This document shows, piece by piece, positions 13,801 through 23,462 of a DNA stretch of 64,000 bases (position 1 is the first letter of the stretch; each line of letters begins with the position of its first letter). A program made the translations under genes and the position numbers. The stretch covers positions 1,552,501-1,616,500 of the forward strand of contig OY848920.1 of assembly GCA_963693285.1 (NCBI GenBank). Direction: 5' to 3'. The notes under the pieces were generated by a model, which had not been told where the DNA came from, did no database searches, and saw nothing but the letters and a program-made list of their open reading frames with translations. The DNA comes from Xestospongia muta. Its lineage: Eukaryota; Porifera; Demospongiae; Haplosclerida; Petrosiidae.

Positions 13801-15781
13801 ATGAAGATGGACAGGGAAAGAATGGAGGACAAAATGGAGGACCAGATAACGCATCAGAAGAGGAAGATAGTAGCTCACAAGATAATGAAGACCCTTCTAA
13901 CAGTGAAAATAGTGAAACGGATGATGAACCTATAATGGGAAGGTATGGTGAAGAACAAGAAGGAGGGAGACAAGGAGAGGGTGGAAAAGGAGACAGAAGA
14001 GAACATGATGAAAGTAAAGGTGAAGTAGGAGAAGAAGAAGACCCTCAAAGTCAAAGGGAAAGAGATCAACATCAGTTAGAAAGTCAGGGAGTGGAAGAGG
14101 AAGAAGTTCCTATAACACAAAATTTGCTTTCTAATTATGAAGGTAGTAGTAATGCATAATCTGCTAATATAATATATAATTGCATGTTTGCATGTTTATA
14201 GAATTAGAAATAAAAGAAAGTGATGAAACATCTGATAACATAGATTTTGAAGTACAAGAAATAGAGACAAGTGAGTAAATCCTGATAATGAAGATCTTTA
14301 TTTTGATTTCTATATATCACAACATTATTTGTCTGCGGCTCTATACTCTAGAAACTGAAAATTTCAAAGATGATGAAGACCAACATAAACCTTTACAAAG
14401 TAGTGATAAAACTGTTGCTACATTGACATCACAAAATGGTAAGAACACGTTATCATATAACCTTAACTCATATTTTATTTTAGTTGCTACTAAACCAACT
14501 GAAAAGGCTGGTATTTTTTATTATTGTAAGATTTATGAGGAAAAAGCTACATTAGAATATAAATGGAAAATTATGTTTACTGTTGTTAAGGATCTTGATG
14601 CACTTCAACAGGTTATAATATAGCATGTGTAAATTTATATTGATTTATATCACTTTAGTATATAAAACAACATTATCCTCTTGCTGAAGAAGGCCAGAAA
14701 ATTGGTTTTATCTTAAAATCACAAAATGACATTGAGTTTGATATTCATAAGTATGATCATGAAATTCCTCAGGGTTGGGTGATTTTGCCTCGTATGCATC
14801 CTCTTATGGTAAGGAAACATCATTTCACAATATAATATTATTATAATAATGATATCATCTCTTCTTTAGATAAGATATACTGAAATTAAAATGTATGGTA
14901 GTACTGGACATCATGAGCCTCCATTATGTTTGGTAGATGTATGTGCAGATCCTGGACCTGACACAGTCAAAATACTTCATTACAAAGTTCCAGTTTTGGG
15001 AGTTGAAAGGAATGTTGATTTAATCATCAACTTATTTATAAGGCAAAAATCTCTAAAATGTAAGAATACCATTCACAATATTAGTCATAAAACATTTTCA
15101 TGCAAATTTTATTTTAAAGTCTCTAAGTTAATATGCTGTTTTTTTCTCAAAGTCACAACAACGCATCACAGTGATCAGGTGATGAGTCATGGAGCTCAAG
15201 CCAGTGTACCAGAACATCAGAATCCAATGGAAGATGACTTGATCAATCAGGTTGATTATTAAGATTAATATCATTCATTGAATAATCTATAAAATTGTCT
15301 TATTGTTCATTAGCAATCTACTGACCTGATGAGAATGAATTCAATAAAACAAGGAGATGAACAGATATCAGAAGAGGAGTCAAAGCGGAAAAGAGAGAAA
15401 TTTGATTGCTTAGATTCTTTTAATAAGCTTAAACAAATTAAAAAAATCATACAGGATGTTCTTACTCAGCGGTACTCTTATCTGAGTAAAGTGCTTAAGA
15501 GATCTTTAGAGAAGATAGCAACAGACATGTATTCTCATGATTTGATAACAGAAACGGTCTATGAAACTCCAACTTTTAAGGACATTATGGCAGAATTCCA
15601 ATTAGGCATGGACATCATATGCGATTATCAGGAATTAGTGAAACACTGCAAGTTGTTTTTACAGACTTTAGTTGATCAACGTGGTCCACCAAAAATAGCA
15701 GCCATTACCATTGCTAAAGAATGGACTGAAAACATTAAAAGAAAATTGGGTATAACTGTAGAGTTTAACATCAATGTGTGA
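10812..15781 (+). CDS. Gene B, 3' half: coiled coil, Death, ZU5, UPA, CARD-like C-terminus
   Basis: Eighteen exons join without a stop: 10812-10994 (coiled coil), 11055-11288 (Death), 11346-11459, 11581-11655, 11831-11938, 12328-12501, 12545-12676, 12726-12953, 13004-13114, 13226-13279, 13351-14142 (ZU5 plus acidic tail), 14202-14270, 14352-14438, 14484-14611, 14659-14808 and 14870-15059 (UPA-like), 15153-15250, 15314-15781. That gives about 1,130 residues. The last exon is helical with the pattern IATDMYSHDLIT then HCKLFLQTL and looks CARD-like, unlike the Death domain that ends A, G and H. The ZU5 is also a different subtype (ALAGGKFEFP, IQHCVALETPEQ). It starts in phase 1, so it most likely continues the 5' half; the frameshift there leaves open whether it is transcribed separately. 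Domain calls come from residue pattern only. Confidence 0.7.
12013..12175 (+). pseudogene. Broken Death-domain exon in gene B
   Basis: This is the counterpart of the intact Death exon 52308-52511 of gene H. It keeps an acceptor and the first half of the domain, but the invariant Trp codon is TAG (12042-12044) and an internal deletion removes helices before the end. No proper donor is left. Flanking exons are both phase 1, so skipping it keeps the frame from 11938 to 12328. Confidence 0.75.
13801..14140 (+). other. Acidic, Glu/Ser/Gly-rich low-complexity stretch after the ZU5 of gene B
   Basis: The ZU5 exon runs on for about 110 codons of mostly Glu, Asp, Ser, Gly, Gln and Arg, written with gaa/gag/gga repeats (purine-rich + strand). 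The other paralogs have a hydrophobic glycine-zipper segment at this place instead. It probably forms a disordered linker. The antisense reading frame over it is a composition artefact. Confidence 0.7.
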
Positions 15782-15812
15782 TTAGCTCCAATTATAATTT
15801 TTGTACTGCTTC

Positions 15813-15818
15813 AATAAA
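15813..15818 (+). terminator. Poly(A) signal of gene B
   Basis: AATAAA lies 32 bases after the stop codon of the last B exon, the usual place for an animal cleavage/polyadenylation signal. It supports 15781 as the real 3' end. Confidence 0.6.
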
Positions 15819-15979
15819 ATTAACTAATTAACATTTTTAAAAAATTAACGACTCATATATATCCATTTTATGCGGGTTATGAATGTTGTTAACATGATGG
15901 GTGTGGCCATACTTTCATATATCCTACCCTGACTTAAGTCACAAATAACACTGTGTCAGAAAAGAAGAGGTGATAGATG

Positions 15980-16258
15980 AGAAACCAACCATTAGTGAAT
16001 TATGTGAATATATTCACATTAGTGGTAATTGGTATAGTTAGGAATTATACTGAAGCTGGATGTTAAGAAGTTAGATGATATTCATAAACTATGAGAGGAC
16101 TCAACTCACAAAACATCAAAAATGTTTGATTTGTGGTTAGATACCAACCCTCAGTCATGCAACCAAAAAACAAATTATAGAGGGTTTGAGGAAAGGAGTC
16201 ATTGAAGAAAACACTATTGCCCATGAGTAGAAAAGGCACTGAGGACTTCTTGTAGTAA
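15980..16258 (+). pseudogene. Death-domain remnant 1
   Basis: Read across two frames, the stretch gives a recognisable Death domain: PTISELCEYI, a W, then ILKLDVKKLDDIHKL, TSKMFDLWLDTNPQ, and a tail equivalent to I-E-E-N-T-I-A-H-E. A frameshift and several stops (TAG at about 16039, TGA at about 16093, another near the end) make it non-functional. It lies directly behind the poly(A) signal of gene B and is not one of B's exons. The wording matches a Death-domain type different from the family's own C-terminal Death. Confidence 0.65.
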
Positions 16259-16514
16259 GTGAAATATTTTCTATCATGTTCATAGTTATAGTGAAAGTTG
16301 TCTATCATTTCATTCTCTTCCAATGTCTATATATATAAGTAAAAATTTATATACCTGATAATGACATATTTGAACTCTCATGCATTCACTGTAAATAATT
16401 TATACTATATAATTATAATTACTATTGTCATGAATTATTTTATAATTAGTTGTTGTATTTCCTTACCATGTTGTAGGTAGTGGTTCTGCTAATTCCTAAA
16501 CTACTATTTTTTCA

Positions 16515-18143
16515 GTTCAGGTTGTCAGTGCTGTTTATGCCATTACCATTTCCAAACCACTACTAATACCAATACTATCAAAATACAACATCGTGTAGTA
16601 CTAGAGACACTAGAACAATGTAACTCTCTTCAGTTTGTGAGAACAACGTTCAATAATGGGGGACTTCCCTATCTGTTTGAAGTTCTTCCAGGAAGTTTTT
16701 TTAGTCCAGAAAGCCAATACGGCTCCATTTCAAGCACTCAGTTTTGTTTAATTGGTGTATTGCTGGAAGAAAATGAAGATGGACAAGATTACAAAGGTAC
16801 ATTAACATTATTAAGCTTTATTTCCTATTACACATTTCAGCTGCTCTTAAATCAACTAAAAAGGCCGACATTCTTTATGTCTGTAAAGTTTACGAAGAAA
16901 AAGCTAAATTTCATTGGCATGTTAACAGTTGTGAGACATCTCAATGCACTTTTACAAGTAATGTCTTTGTATATCAGTGCATTAAATATTTTATGTAATT
17001 ATTTTAGTACATGGAATTAAAACATCCTAATGCTGAGAAAGGTCAGACACTGAATGATTTAAAACCTTCACAAGATTGGATTGAATTTGACTATAGTCAG
17101 AGAACTCTTCAAGGGTAGAGAATCTTGGCTCAAATAAACCTTGTCATGGTAAGAAGGTTTCTGTTTAGTAAACACCACCTAGTTGAGCATTATGTGACTT
17201 GATTTGTAATAAAGGACCACTTCTGGCAAAACATTTGTGACCTGATTTGTGAAAAGGGGTCATTGTTAAAAAATCTCAACAAGCAGTTTTATGCACATAC
17301 ATTTACTATATATGCACAACTATTCATGGTAACTGTATGTATGCAAAACTATTTTTTGAAATGTTTTAACAACAGTCCCTTTCCACAAATCAGGTCACAA
17401 ACATTTCAACAAAAGTGGCCCCTTATTACAAATCAGGTCACATATATCTACATTAATAATTTACAAAATAAGTGTTGATTTTGAAATTTAATCATTTTCT
17501 TTTGTTCAGCTAATCCGTACCTCTATTTACAAATTTGGAAGTACTGATCATCCTCAGCCTCCATCATGTTTGGTAAACATGTTTGCATAACAAAAACCTG
17601 ATACAGAAGAGGTACTCTATTATAAAGTTCCAGTATTAGGAATTGAACCACAGTATGAGATATGCCTTATTCATTTTCTTAGACCTGAACTAAGCATTAT
17701 TAAGGGAAAGATTTACGTATAGATCTATTTGTTCATTATTCATGACATCTTTTGTTATAGCTAAAGTTGAAGGCCTCTCAGAAGATGCACAGTCAACTGG
17801 TGATATTGAGAAAGTTAAGAAAGAGATACAGAAAGTTCTTAAACGGTTCTCTGCAAAATTAGAGATTTTTTTGAAAGAATGCTTACAGCAAATTACTACA
17901 GATATGTTTTATAATGATTTAGTCTCACAGACAACCAAAAATGAACCAAGTGTAGCAAAAGTGATGATTCAATTTATGTCAGGCATGAACTTTATTAATG
18001 ATTGTCAGGAATTAGTGGAATATTGCAAATTGTTTTTATGTATTTTAGCTCAACAGGGTGATCTATTCAAAAGAGCTGCCAATACAATAGTTCAAGAATG
18101 GACTACTACTGTAGAAAGAACTGGGTGTGAATTTGAAATTTAA
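16515..18143 (+). pseudogene. Partial duplicate of the 3' end of gene B (ZU5-UPA-CARD-like), decayed
   Basis: Order and wording follow the end of gene B: truncated ZU5 (16520-16797), UPA-like exons (16841-16957, 17011-17148, 17511-17720) and a CARD-like last exon (17761-18143, ending TAA). The ZU5 start is missing and frameshifted. TAG replaces the Trp codon of the UPA exon at about 17117 and TAA sits at about 17588. The CARD-like exon alone stays open for about 127 residues and diverges clearly from B's, so it may have been under selection for a while. A 250-bp MITE sits in the intron at 17193-17442. Confidence 0.75.
17193..17442. mobile_element. MITE, TGTGACCTGATTTG family, copy 1
   Basis: Imperfect terminal inverted repeats start TGTGACTTGATTTGTAATAA and end with the complement of the same sequence. 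A second inner pair of the same motif (ACCTGATTTGTGAAAAGG) lies about 40 bases inside each end. The element is flanked by TA on both sides (17191-17192 and 17443-17444), as expected of a Tc1/mariner-type non-autonomous element. It has no coding capacity. Confidence 0.75.
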
Positions 18144-18572
18144 TATTGAGTAATTAGTTAAAATGTAAGTTTGTGTATTTTTATAAAATGTTAAGTGATA
18201 TTGACTATACAAAATTGCCCAAAATTGCTACAGTAGTAGTCCACTATATAAAATATCCTAGGCATGAATTCTAATGGTCTGACATCATAGTCTTCTACTC
18301 AATCATGAGCTTCATAAGATATGGTTATAAACTGCAACTTATTTGTTACAGACTTTATTCAATTTTAATGATATAATTAACATTAGATCTACATATGTAA
18401 AGGGAATGTGCATGGATAATGGAGTTGCTCTTATACTTCTCAACGTGGTTTATGACTCTACTTAACATGGATGTGTGAGTATGTATATGTAACTCCACTC
18501 CAAGGTGACATCAACATCAATGGTTTTGTTAACTTTCAATATGGCTATAAGAAGAGATGATATATTATAGGA

Positions 18573-18773
18573 GAAACCAACTCTTCATAAAATATGTGAA
18601 GATTTTTGCATTGGTCAGTTTGGAACATCAAATATGTTTGAGACTTTGAGTTGTGGTTGGAAGCCAACTTTTAAGCTAACAGAAGACAATTATAGAAGTT
18701 TTGAGAAAGGGAGTCATTAAAGAAAACACTGTTGCCCATGAGTATGAGAATACCCTGAGTACATCTCATAGTA
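18573..18773 (+). pseudogene. Death-domain remnant 2
   Basis: This resembles remnant 1 at 15980-16258: EKPTLHKICEDF, then TSNMFETL, and an ENTVAHEYENTL-like tail in a shifted frame. The middle of the domain is deleted. The DNA similarity continues past the 3' end (cccatgagta...agtaagtgaaatat), so both came from one duplicated exon with its donor site. Confidence 0.6.
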
Positions 18774-19163
18774 AGTGAAATATCTTTAATTCACATTTGA
18801 CAAACAGCTATTTGTATCAGTACATACATTTAGTGTGTTATATAATCAGGTCAGTATAGTGTACATCTGATAATGACTTTCTAATATCAATGTTTACAAC
18901 ATTATCAGTGTTTTCTTATATATTTGCATACAATCTATTACCATAATTATATATTTTCTTACAGATTTTGTGCCACTTCTATAACATTATTAAATTGCTT
19001 ATTCTATATTTAGGATGAACAATATGATTATAGCAAATCAGACAATACTTACAAAAACTTTGCAACTTTCTTCTAATTAAGAAGATCAGATTTTAAATGA
19101 TATTGCTGACAATAATCATGTATATATGAATCAATTGCATCTATATGAAGTCTCAAAGACTTA

Positions 19164-19377
19164 ATGGAGGAGGAATTGGGAATTTACCTTGGTATTCCAT
19201 ACTCTCACATAAGCAGTATCAAACAAACAGATCCTCATTTCTCTCAGTAAAAAGAGGCATTAATAGAAGTCATCCACCTTTGGACGGAGTTGAAGGAGGC
19301 AACATGGACAATTTTGATATTAGGTCTTAAAAATGCAGGACAAGTAGCTCTGGCAAAGAAATTAGCATCAAAATACG
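19164..19377 (+). pseudogene. Death-domain remnant 3
   Basis: One frame reads a Death-domain pattern: MEEELGIYLGIPYSHISSI, one TAA (19248-19250), then EALIEVIHLWTELKEATW and LKNAGQVALAKKLASKYG, followed by a GTACAT donor. This is the layout of Death domains in animal adaptor and receptor proteins. A single stop interrupts an otherwise kept domain, so it is either a recent pseudogene or a miscall. No linked exon with a kept frame was found upstream. Confidence 0.6.
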
Positions 19378-20050
19378 GTACATGTCAAAAAGATACATGC
19401 TTGTTTGATTTTCACCTCACAATCTAGTTCCTGACATGATACTTTATCATTGGGAGAGGCAAGAGTTTCCTGACAGAAAGACATTAACAGTGTGTTTGAT
19501 ATAATGTAAGTTTATTAATGATATAATAATTATATAGGATGATGAGTCATATCAAAAGTAAAAGTTGTAGAAGAAAGTGTGTTAAGACTGGAGATAGCAA
19601 ACGTTGAGTTAAAAAAAACACATTGTGAAAGAAAGCAATTTGAAAAATATTAAAAATAAAAGCAATTTGTAATATGTCACTTCTGAGATATCAGTAGCTT
19701 CACAAAAAAATGAAAAATAAATGATTTTACTATAGTGTATTTACAAAAAGGAAGATGACATAATGAATATGGTTAGCAAAGACTACATATTACTTTTTAT
19801 GTCTGAAACAGTAGCTATAAATAAAGCACCAGATTTTTTAGAAGAGTCTGGATATTCCAACAAAAAATCTTTTAAAAACATAGAATATATTTTTTATCGG
19901 GGGATACTCTAAATTAAAACAGTAGTATGATGCAAATGTGGTGAACATAGCATCTTTTAACGACAGCATCTTTCATAGTACTTTTCCCTCACAAACAAGT
20001 AAGTACTGAGTATCACTTTCCACAGTAACTGTTACAATTCTTGGTTGTGT
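19378..20050 (+). other. Spacer with a short coiled-coil-like exon relic
   Basis: The spacer is mostly AT-rich non-coding DNA. At about 19558-19650 a 30-codon stretch reads as charged helix (VVEESVLRLEIANVELKK) and ends at TAA, probably another exon of the decayed gene before it. Nothing else is recognised. Confidence 0.35.
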
Positions 20051-20600
20051 TTTATCTATTACAATTATAAGTGTTGTATTAACTTGGGACAAACCAGCCA
20101 CAGGTATCATTAATAATTCAAGTCAAAAGTAGTTGCATATTATATCTTCAGTTACTTACCCTAAACATAGTTGTTATAGGTGTTTTAGTTGTAATAAATA
20201 TACTACTTTCCAATAAATAACTATTGGGGAAGATGTACAAGTAAATGTAAATTGTGATAACATCGTGTTTGTTGTTTAGAGACGCTAATGGTATAGCCAT
20301 TAGTTACGCTGTCTGCAATCTATGTACAAACAAGGAGTAAATTTAGTACCACTCCTTCATTAGTGTATTTCTAATTGATACTTATCTTATGAACGTAATT
20401 ATTTCGTATTAACAGTACTTTCTGTTACGTCACATGTCGTTGTATTATTAACTATGTCCGAGTACACCCGATCTTGTTAGGGTATACTTAAGCCTTTGCT
20501 CTTAATACTATATCATTATTTTCTTTGTTTTATTGTATTAATTTATGTGATTAATGATGTCAAAGATTTCCGATTAGTTGGCTAAAAAAGTGTTTCAAGT
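20051..20600. repeat. Duplicated 5' flank of a C-type gene, copy 1
   Basis: Two blocks, 20051-20460 and 20483-20600, match 22961-23385 and 23971-24090. In the second copy the blocks are separated by about 585 bases that hold exons 1 and 2 of gene C; here they are adjacent. This is the 5' region of a C-type gene from which the first exons were deleted, consistent with the headless tail at 20664. Confidence 0.7.
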
Positions 20601-20663
20601 AGTTTGTTGCTTGTTATGAAATCATTTGATTTTTACACTATTTTAAATTTTGCTTATACATAG

Positions 20664-21338
20664 GAAAAGTATGAAGTTCCCAAAGAGAGAAGACTCAATA
20701 GAAGTAAATATTTATATAGATCCATTAACAATTAAAGATGCCTGTTCCATAGCAAAAGAATTGAAGAAGCTCTCAGAGGAGACACTACAAGTAGTTGCCA
20801 GATGTCTAGATATCCCAAATTTCTATACAGAACCAGAAAAAAAGGAATGGAGGAAATGTATGACAATGATCCTCAACTGGGAGAGCTTATGTTTGTTAAG
20901 TGAAAATGAAGAAGAAAAGAAAGAAGCTTCTAAAAATGCTTGCAATAAAGATAATGAATGCAGCCAATGAACTTCATGAAAAAAATGCACAAGAGAGCAT
21001 AGCTTTAGAAAATGTGGCAAGATCACTTAATTTTGAAGGTATAAAATATATTTCCATAAGTTATATAATGTCAACAAATACAAGTTATTATTTTATACCA
21101 AGTCTGGATTTATATTTGTCCTATTACATATTACCACTATCATGACTGATGACTATTCCAAACCTATATTAATATTCTAAAACTTCTAATAATTAATATT
21201 ATTTAGTTTCAGCTCTATTATATTCTTCTATAATGTCATAATGATATCTGTATCTCTAATGTAATGTTACAGTATTGTCACTTGATTATAAATACTCTTT
21301 GTTGCAGTTGCAAGCAGTATGTCAAAGACTGTTGAGTA
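20664..21338 (+). pseudogene. Headless 3' end of a C-type short-form gene
   Basis: The linker exon (GEKYEVPKRERLN-like) starts after an acceptor at 20663, followed almost at once by the death-like domain (ACSIAKELKKLSEETLQVVA...). The intron expected between them is cut to about 16 bases. A one-base shift near 20935 moves the rest (AIKIMNAANELHEKNAQES) into another frame, up to a donor at 21038. A last exon (21307-21338, VASSMSKTVE) matches the short tails of C, D and E. No GTPase exon precedes it. Confidence 0.7.
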
Positions 21339-21924
21339 AAAAGGTCAAGGAAAAGGCTGACTGATCAAGTTGCTGTAATACATTTATTTTGTTATTTCAT
21401 TTAATCACTTATTAATATTTATAATGTATCTTTTGTTAGGTTCAATTTTTATATTTTGTTAATAGGTGCTTATTATATCTCTTTGTTATAGGTAATAACA
21501 TTATTAAGTAATGTTAATACTCAATTCTTAACGATAGACTTTTATGTGCTATCTATTTGTTTACATTTTTATTTGCTCTGTTTGTATTTAAAACATGTTA
21601 TGTTACAGTTCTGTAGTAGATATAGTTTCAGTTATTTTGTAAATACAATGGTTCACATTAGCACAACTTTGGCGATGAGTGTCGCAATGGATCCTGCTAC
21701 TCATTGTCAACTGGGAAAGTTCGATAGTAATCATAAAGAATGAGGTGTGTATATCAAGCAACTACAGCAATATTTTACAGCAAATAATGTTCACTATGTA
21801 TACAAACAAAGGCAATTCTTAGCTGCTGTGAACTGGCGACTTATATTTTATCAAGAATTACTCATTCCTAATAGTTCTATAGATGTCCCTTTTAAGGACA
21901 TTCTCATCCTGTCTGAGACAGTCC

Positions 21925-22287
21925 AAAGATAATATTCAAAGAAAAAGAATTAGTTTATTGCATAACCAACAACTCTATATTTCTGTCATGGAGTCTGCCA
22001 TTAAACACTATCTCTATTTAAAAGGAAAGTTGATCAGGCATATTGAAATTCCAATTCTTCATGGACCATTTTTTAATGATGATGACCTCAATAGTCATTT
22101 TAATAAGATGATTAAAGGTTTTTACAGAAGCAAAGTATCCACAGAATGAAATTGTAAGTGGGATGAAGGTCTTCCTAGTGGAATAGCCATGATTAATATC
22201 TGGAATATTGGTAACAGCAAATCAGCATCGTACATTCTTCCTCTTTTATCAAGTCAGTTATATAACAATTATTACCTTGTCTATTGA
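21925..22287 (+). pseudogene. Truncated GTPase exon of a C-type gene
   Basis: About 120 codons match gene C from its YISVMESAIKH region to the LPLLSG region, then similarity stops. A TGA (22147-22149) stands where C has CGA, and a Cys codon TGT stands for CGT two codons later; both are CpG-to-TpG changes. The P-loop part is missing here, as it is in gene C. Confidence 0.75.
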
Positions 22288-22615
22288 ATATTCCTGTTTC
22301 CTATCTTTTTGTTAAAATTAAAGAAATATTATAATTAAATTGTAGGAGTCATCATCTGAGTATTTGCTAAAGTGAATATATAAAACTATATATTTTAAAG
22401 TTTATTCAGACTAAATTGGCTAACATTAACGACAAGTTGTGTGATGTAGATGAAGCCTTTGGCATTCTTGATATGTTTTGAAGTCTTTAAAAATCAGTTT
22501 ATTTGATGATTAGATGTAATTAGACAGTGTTATTCACAGCTGATATGGTAACTACTACTGAATTATATATCAGAGCATGGGAGGTATTGATTACCGCCAT
22601 TAAGGGACCCTTAGA

Positions 22616-22687
22616 CATACATACATACATATATATATATATACATACATACATACATACATACGTATATATATGTGTGTGTGTGTT
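22616..22687. repeat. Microsatellite (ACAT)n/(AT)n/(GT)n
   Basis: Runs of acat and at are followed by gtgtgtgtgt and abut the left end of a MITE. The slippage-prone sequence may explain why the left TA of that element is not clean. Confidence 0.85.
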
Positions 22688-22926
22688 TGTGACCTGATTT
22701 GCAAAAAGGGACATTTCTGGCAAAAAATTTGTGACATGATTTATGAAAAAAGACAACTGTTAAAGCATCATAAAAACATTTTTGTATACATATCTGCTAT
22801 AATATGCACAACTATTCATGGAACTGCATCTATGTATACAAAAGCGTTTTTTCAGGTGTTATAACAGTGATTCTTTTTATCACAATTGTTTGACAAAAGT
22901 GGTCCCTTATTGCAAATCAGGTCACA
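22688..22926. mobile_element. MITE, TGTGACCTGATTTG family, copy 2
   Basis: It has the same end sequences as the element at 17193 (TGTGACCTGATTTGCAAAAAGGG and its complement) and the same doubled inner motif. TA follows the right end; the left flank is microsatellite. It lies in the 5' region shared by the decayed and the live C-type gene. Confidence 0.75.
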
Positions 22927-22960
22927 TATACATATATGTAATATATATTTGAACAAAACT

Positions 22961-23385
22961 TTTATCTATTACAATTATAAGAGTTGTATTAACTTGGAAC
23001 AAACCAGCCACTGGTATCATTAATAATTCAAGTCAAAAGTAGTTGCCTATTATATCTTTAGTAACTTTATCCTAAACATAATTGTTAATTATAGGTGTTT
23101 TAGTCGTAATAAATATACTACTTTCCAATTAATAACAATTTGGGCAAGATGTACAGGTAAATGTAATCTGTGATAACATCATGTTTGTTGTTTAGACACA
23201 AACATTGTACTACTAATGCTATAACCATAAGTTACGCTGTCTGCAGTCTGTACAAGCGAGGAGTAAATTTATTACCACCCCTTTATTACTGTATTTCTAA
23301 TTGATCCATATCTTATGAATGTAATTATTTCGTATTGACGTTGCTTCCTGTTACGTCACATGTCGTAATAAATAACTATGAGTAT
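22961..23385. repeat. Duplicated 5' flank of gene C, copy 2
   Basis: This matches 20051-20460 nearly base for base in places (for example TTTATCTATTACAATTATAA and TTACGTCACATGTCGT). It directly precedes the first coding exon of C and may hold its promoter. The companion block 23971-24090 lies in C's second intron. Confidence 0.65.
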
Positions 23386-23462
23386 ATACAGCCATTCTTG
23401 TTACTTATAAATTACAGACATTGCTTTTTGTTATCAGCTACAAGAACTTCGGAGTGATTGTA

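Noticed and set aside
13875..14072. Antisense open frame rich in Phe/Ser/Leu
   Set aside because: Shadow of the purine-rich acidic stretch in gene B.
22616..22690. Short regularly spaced repeats as a CRISPR array
   Set aside because: They are simple ACAT/AT/GT microsatellite units without spacers, in a eukaryotic intron-rich context.
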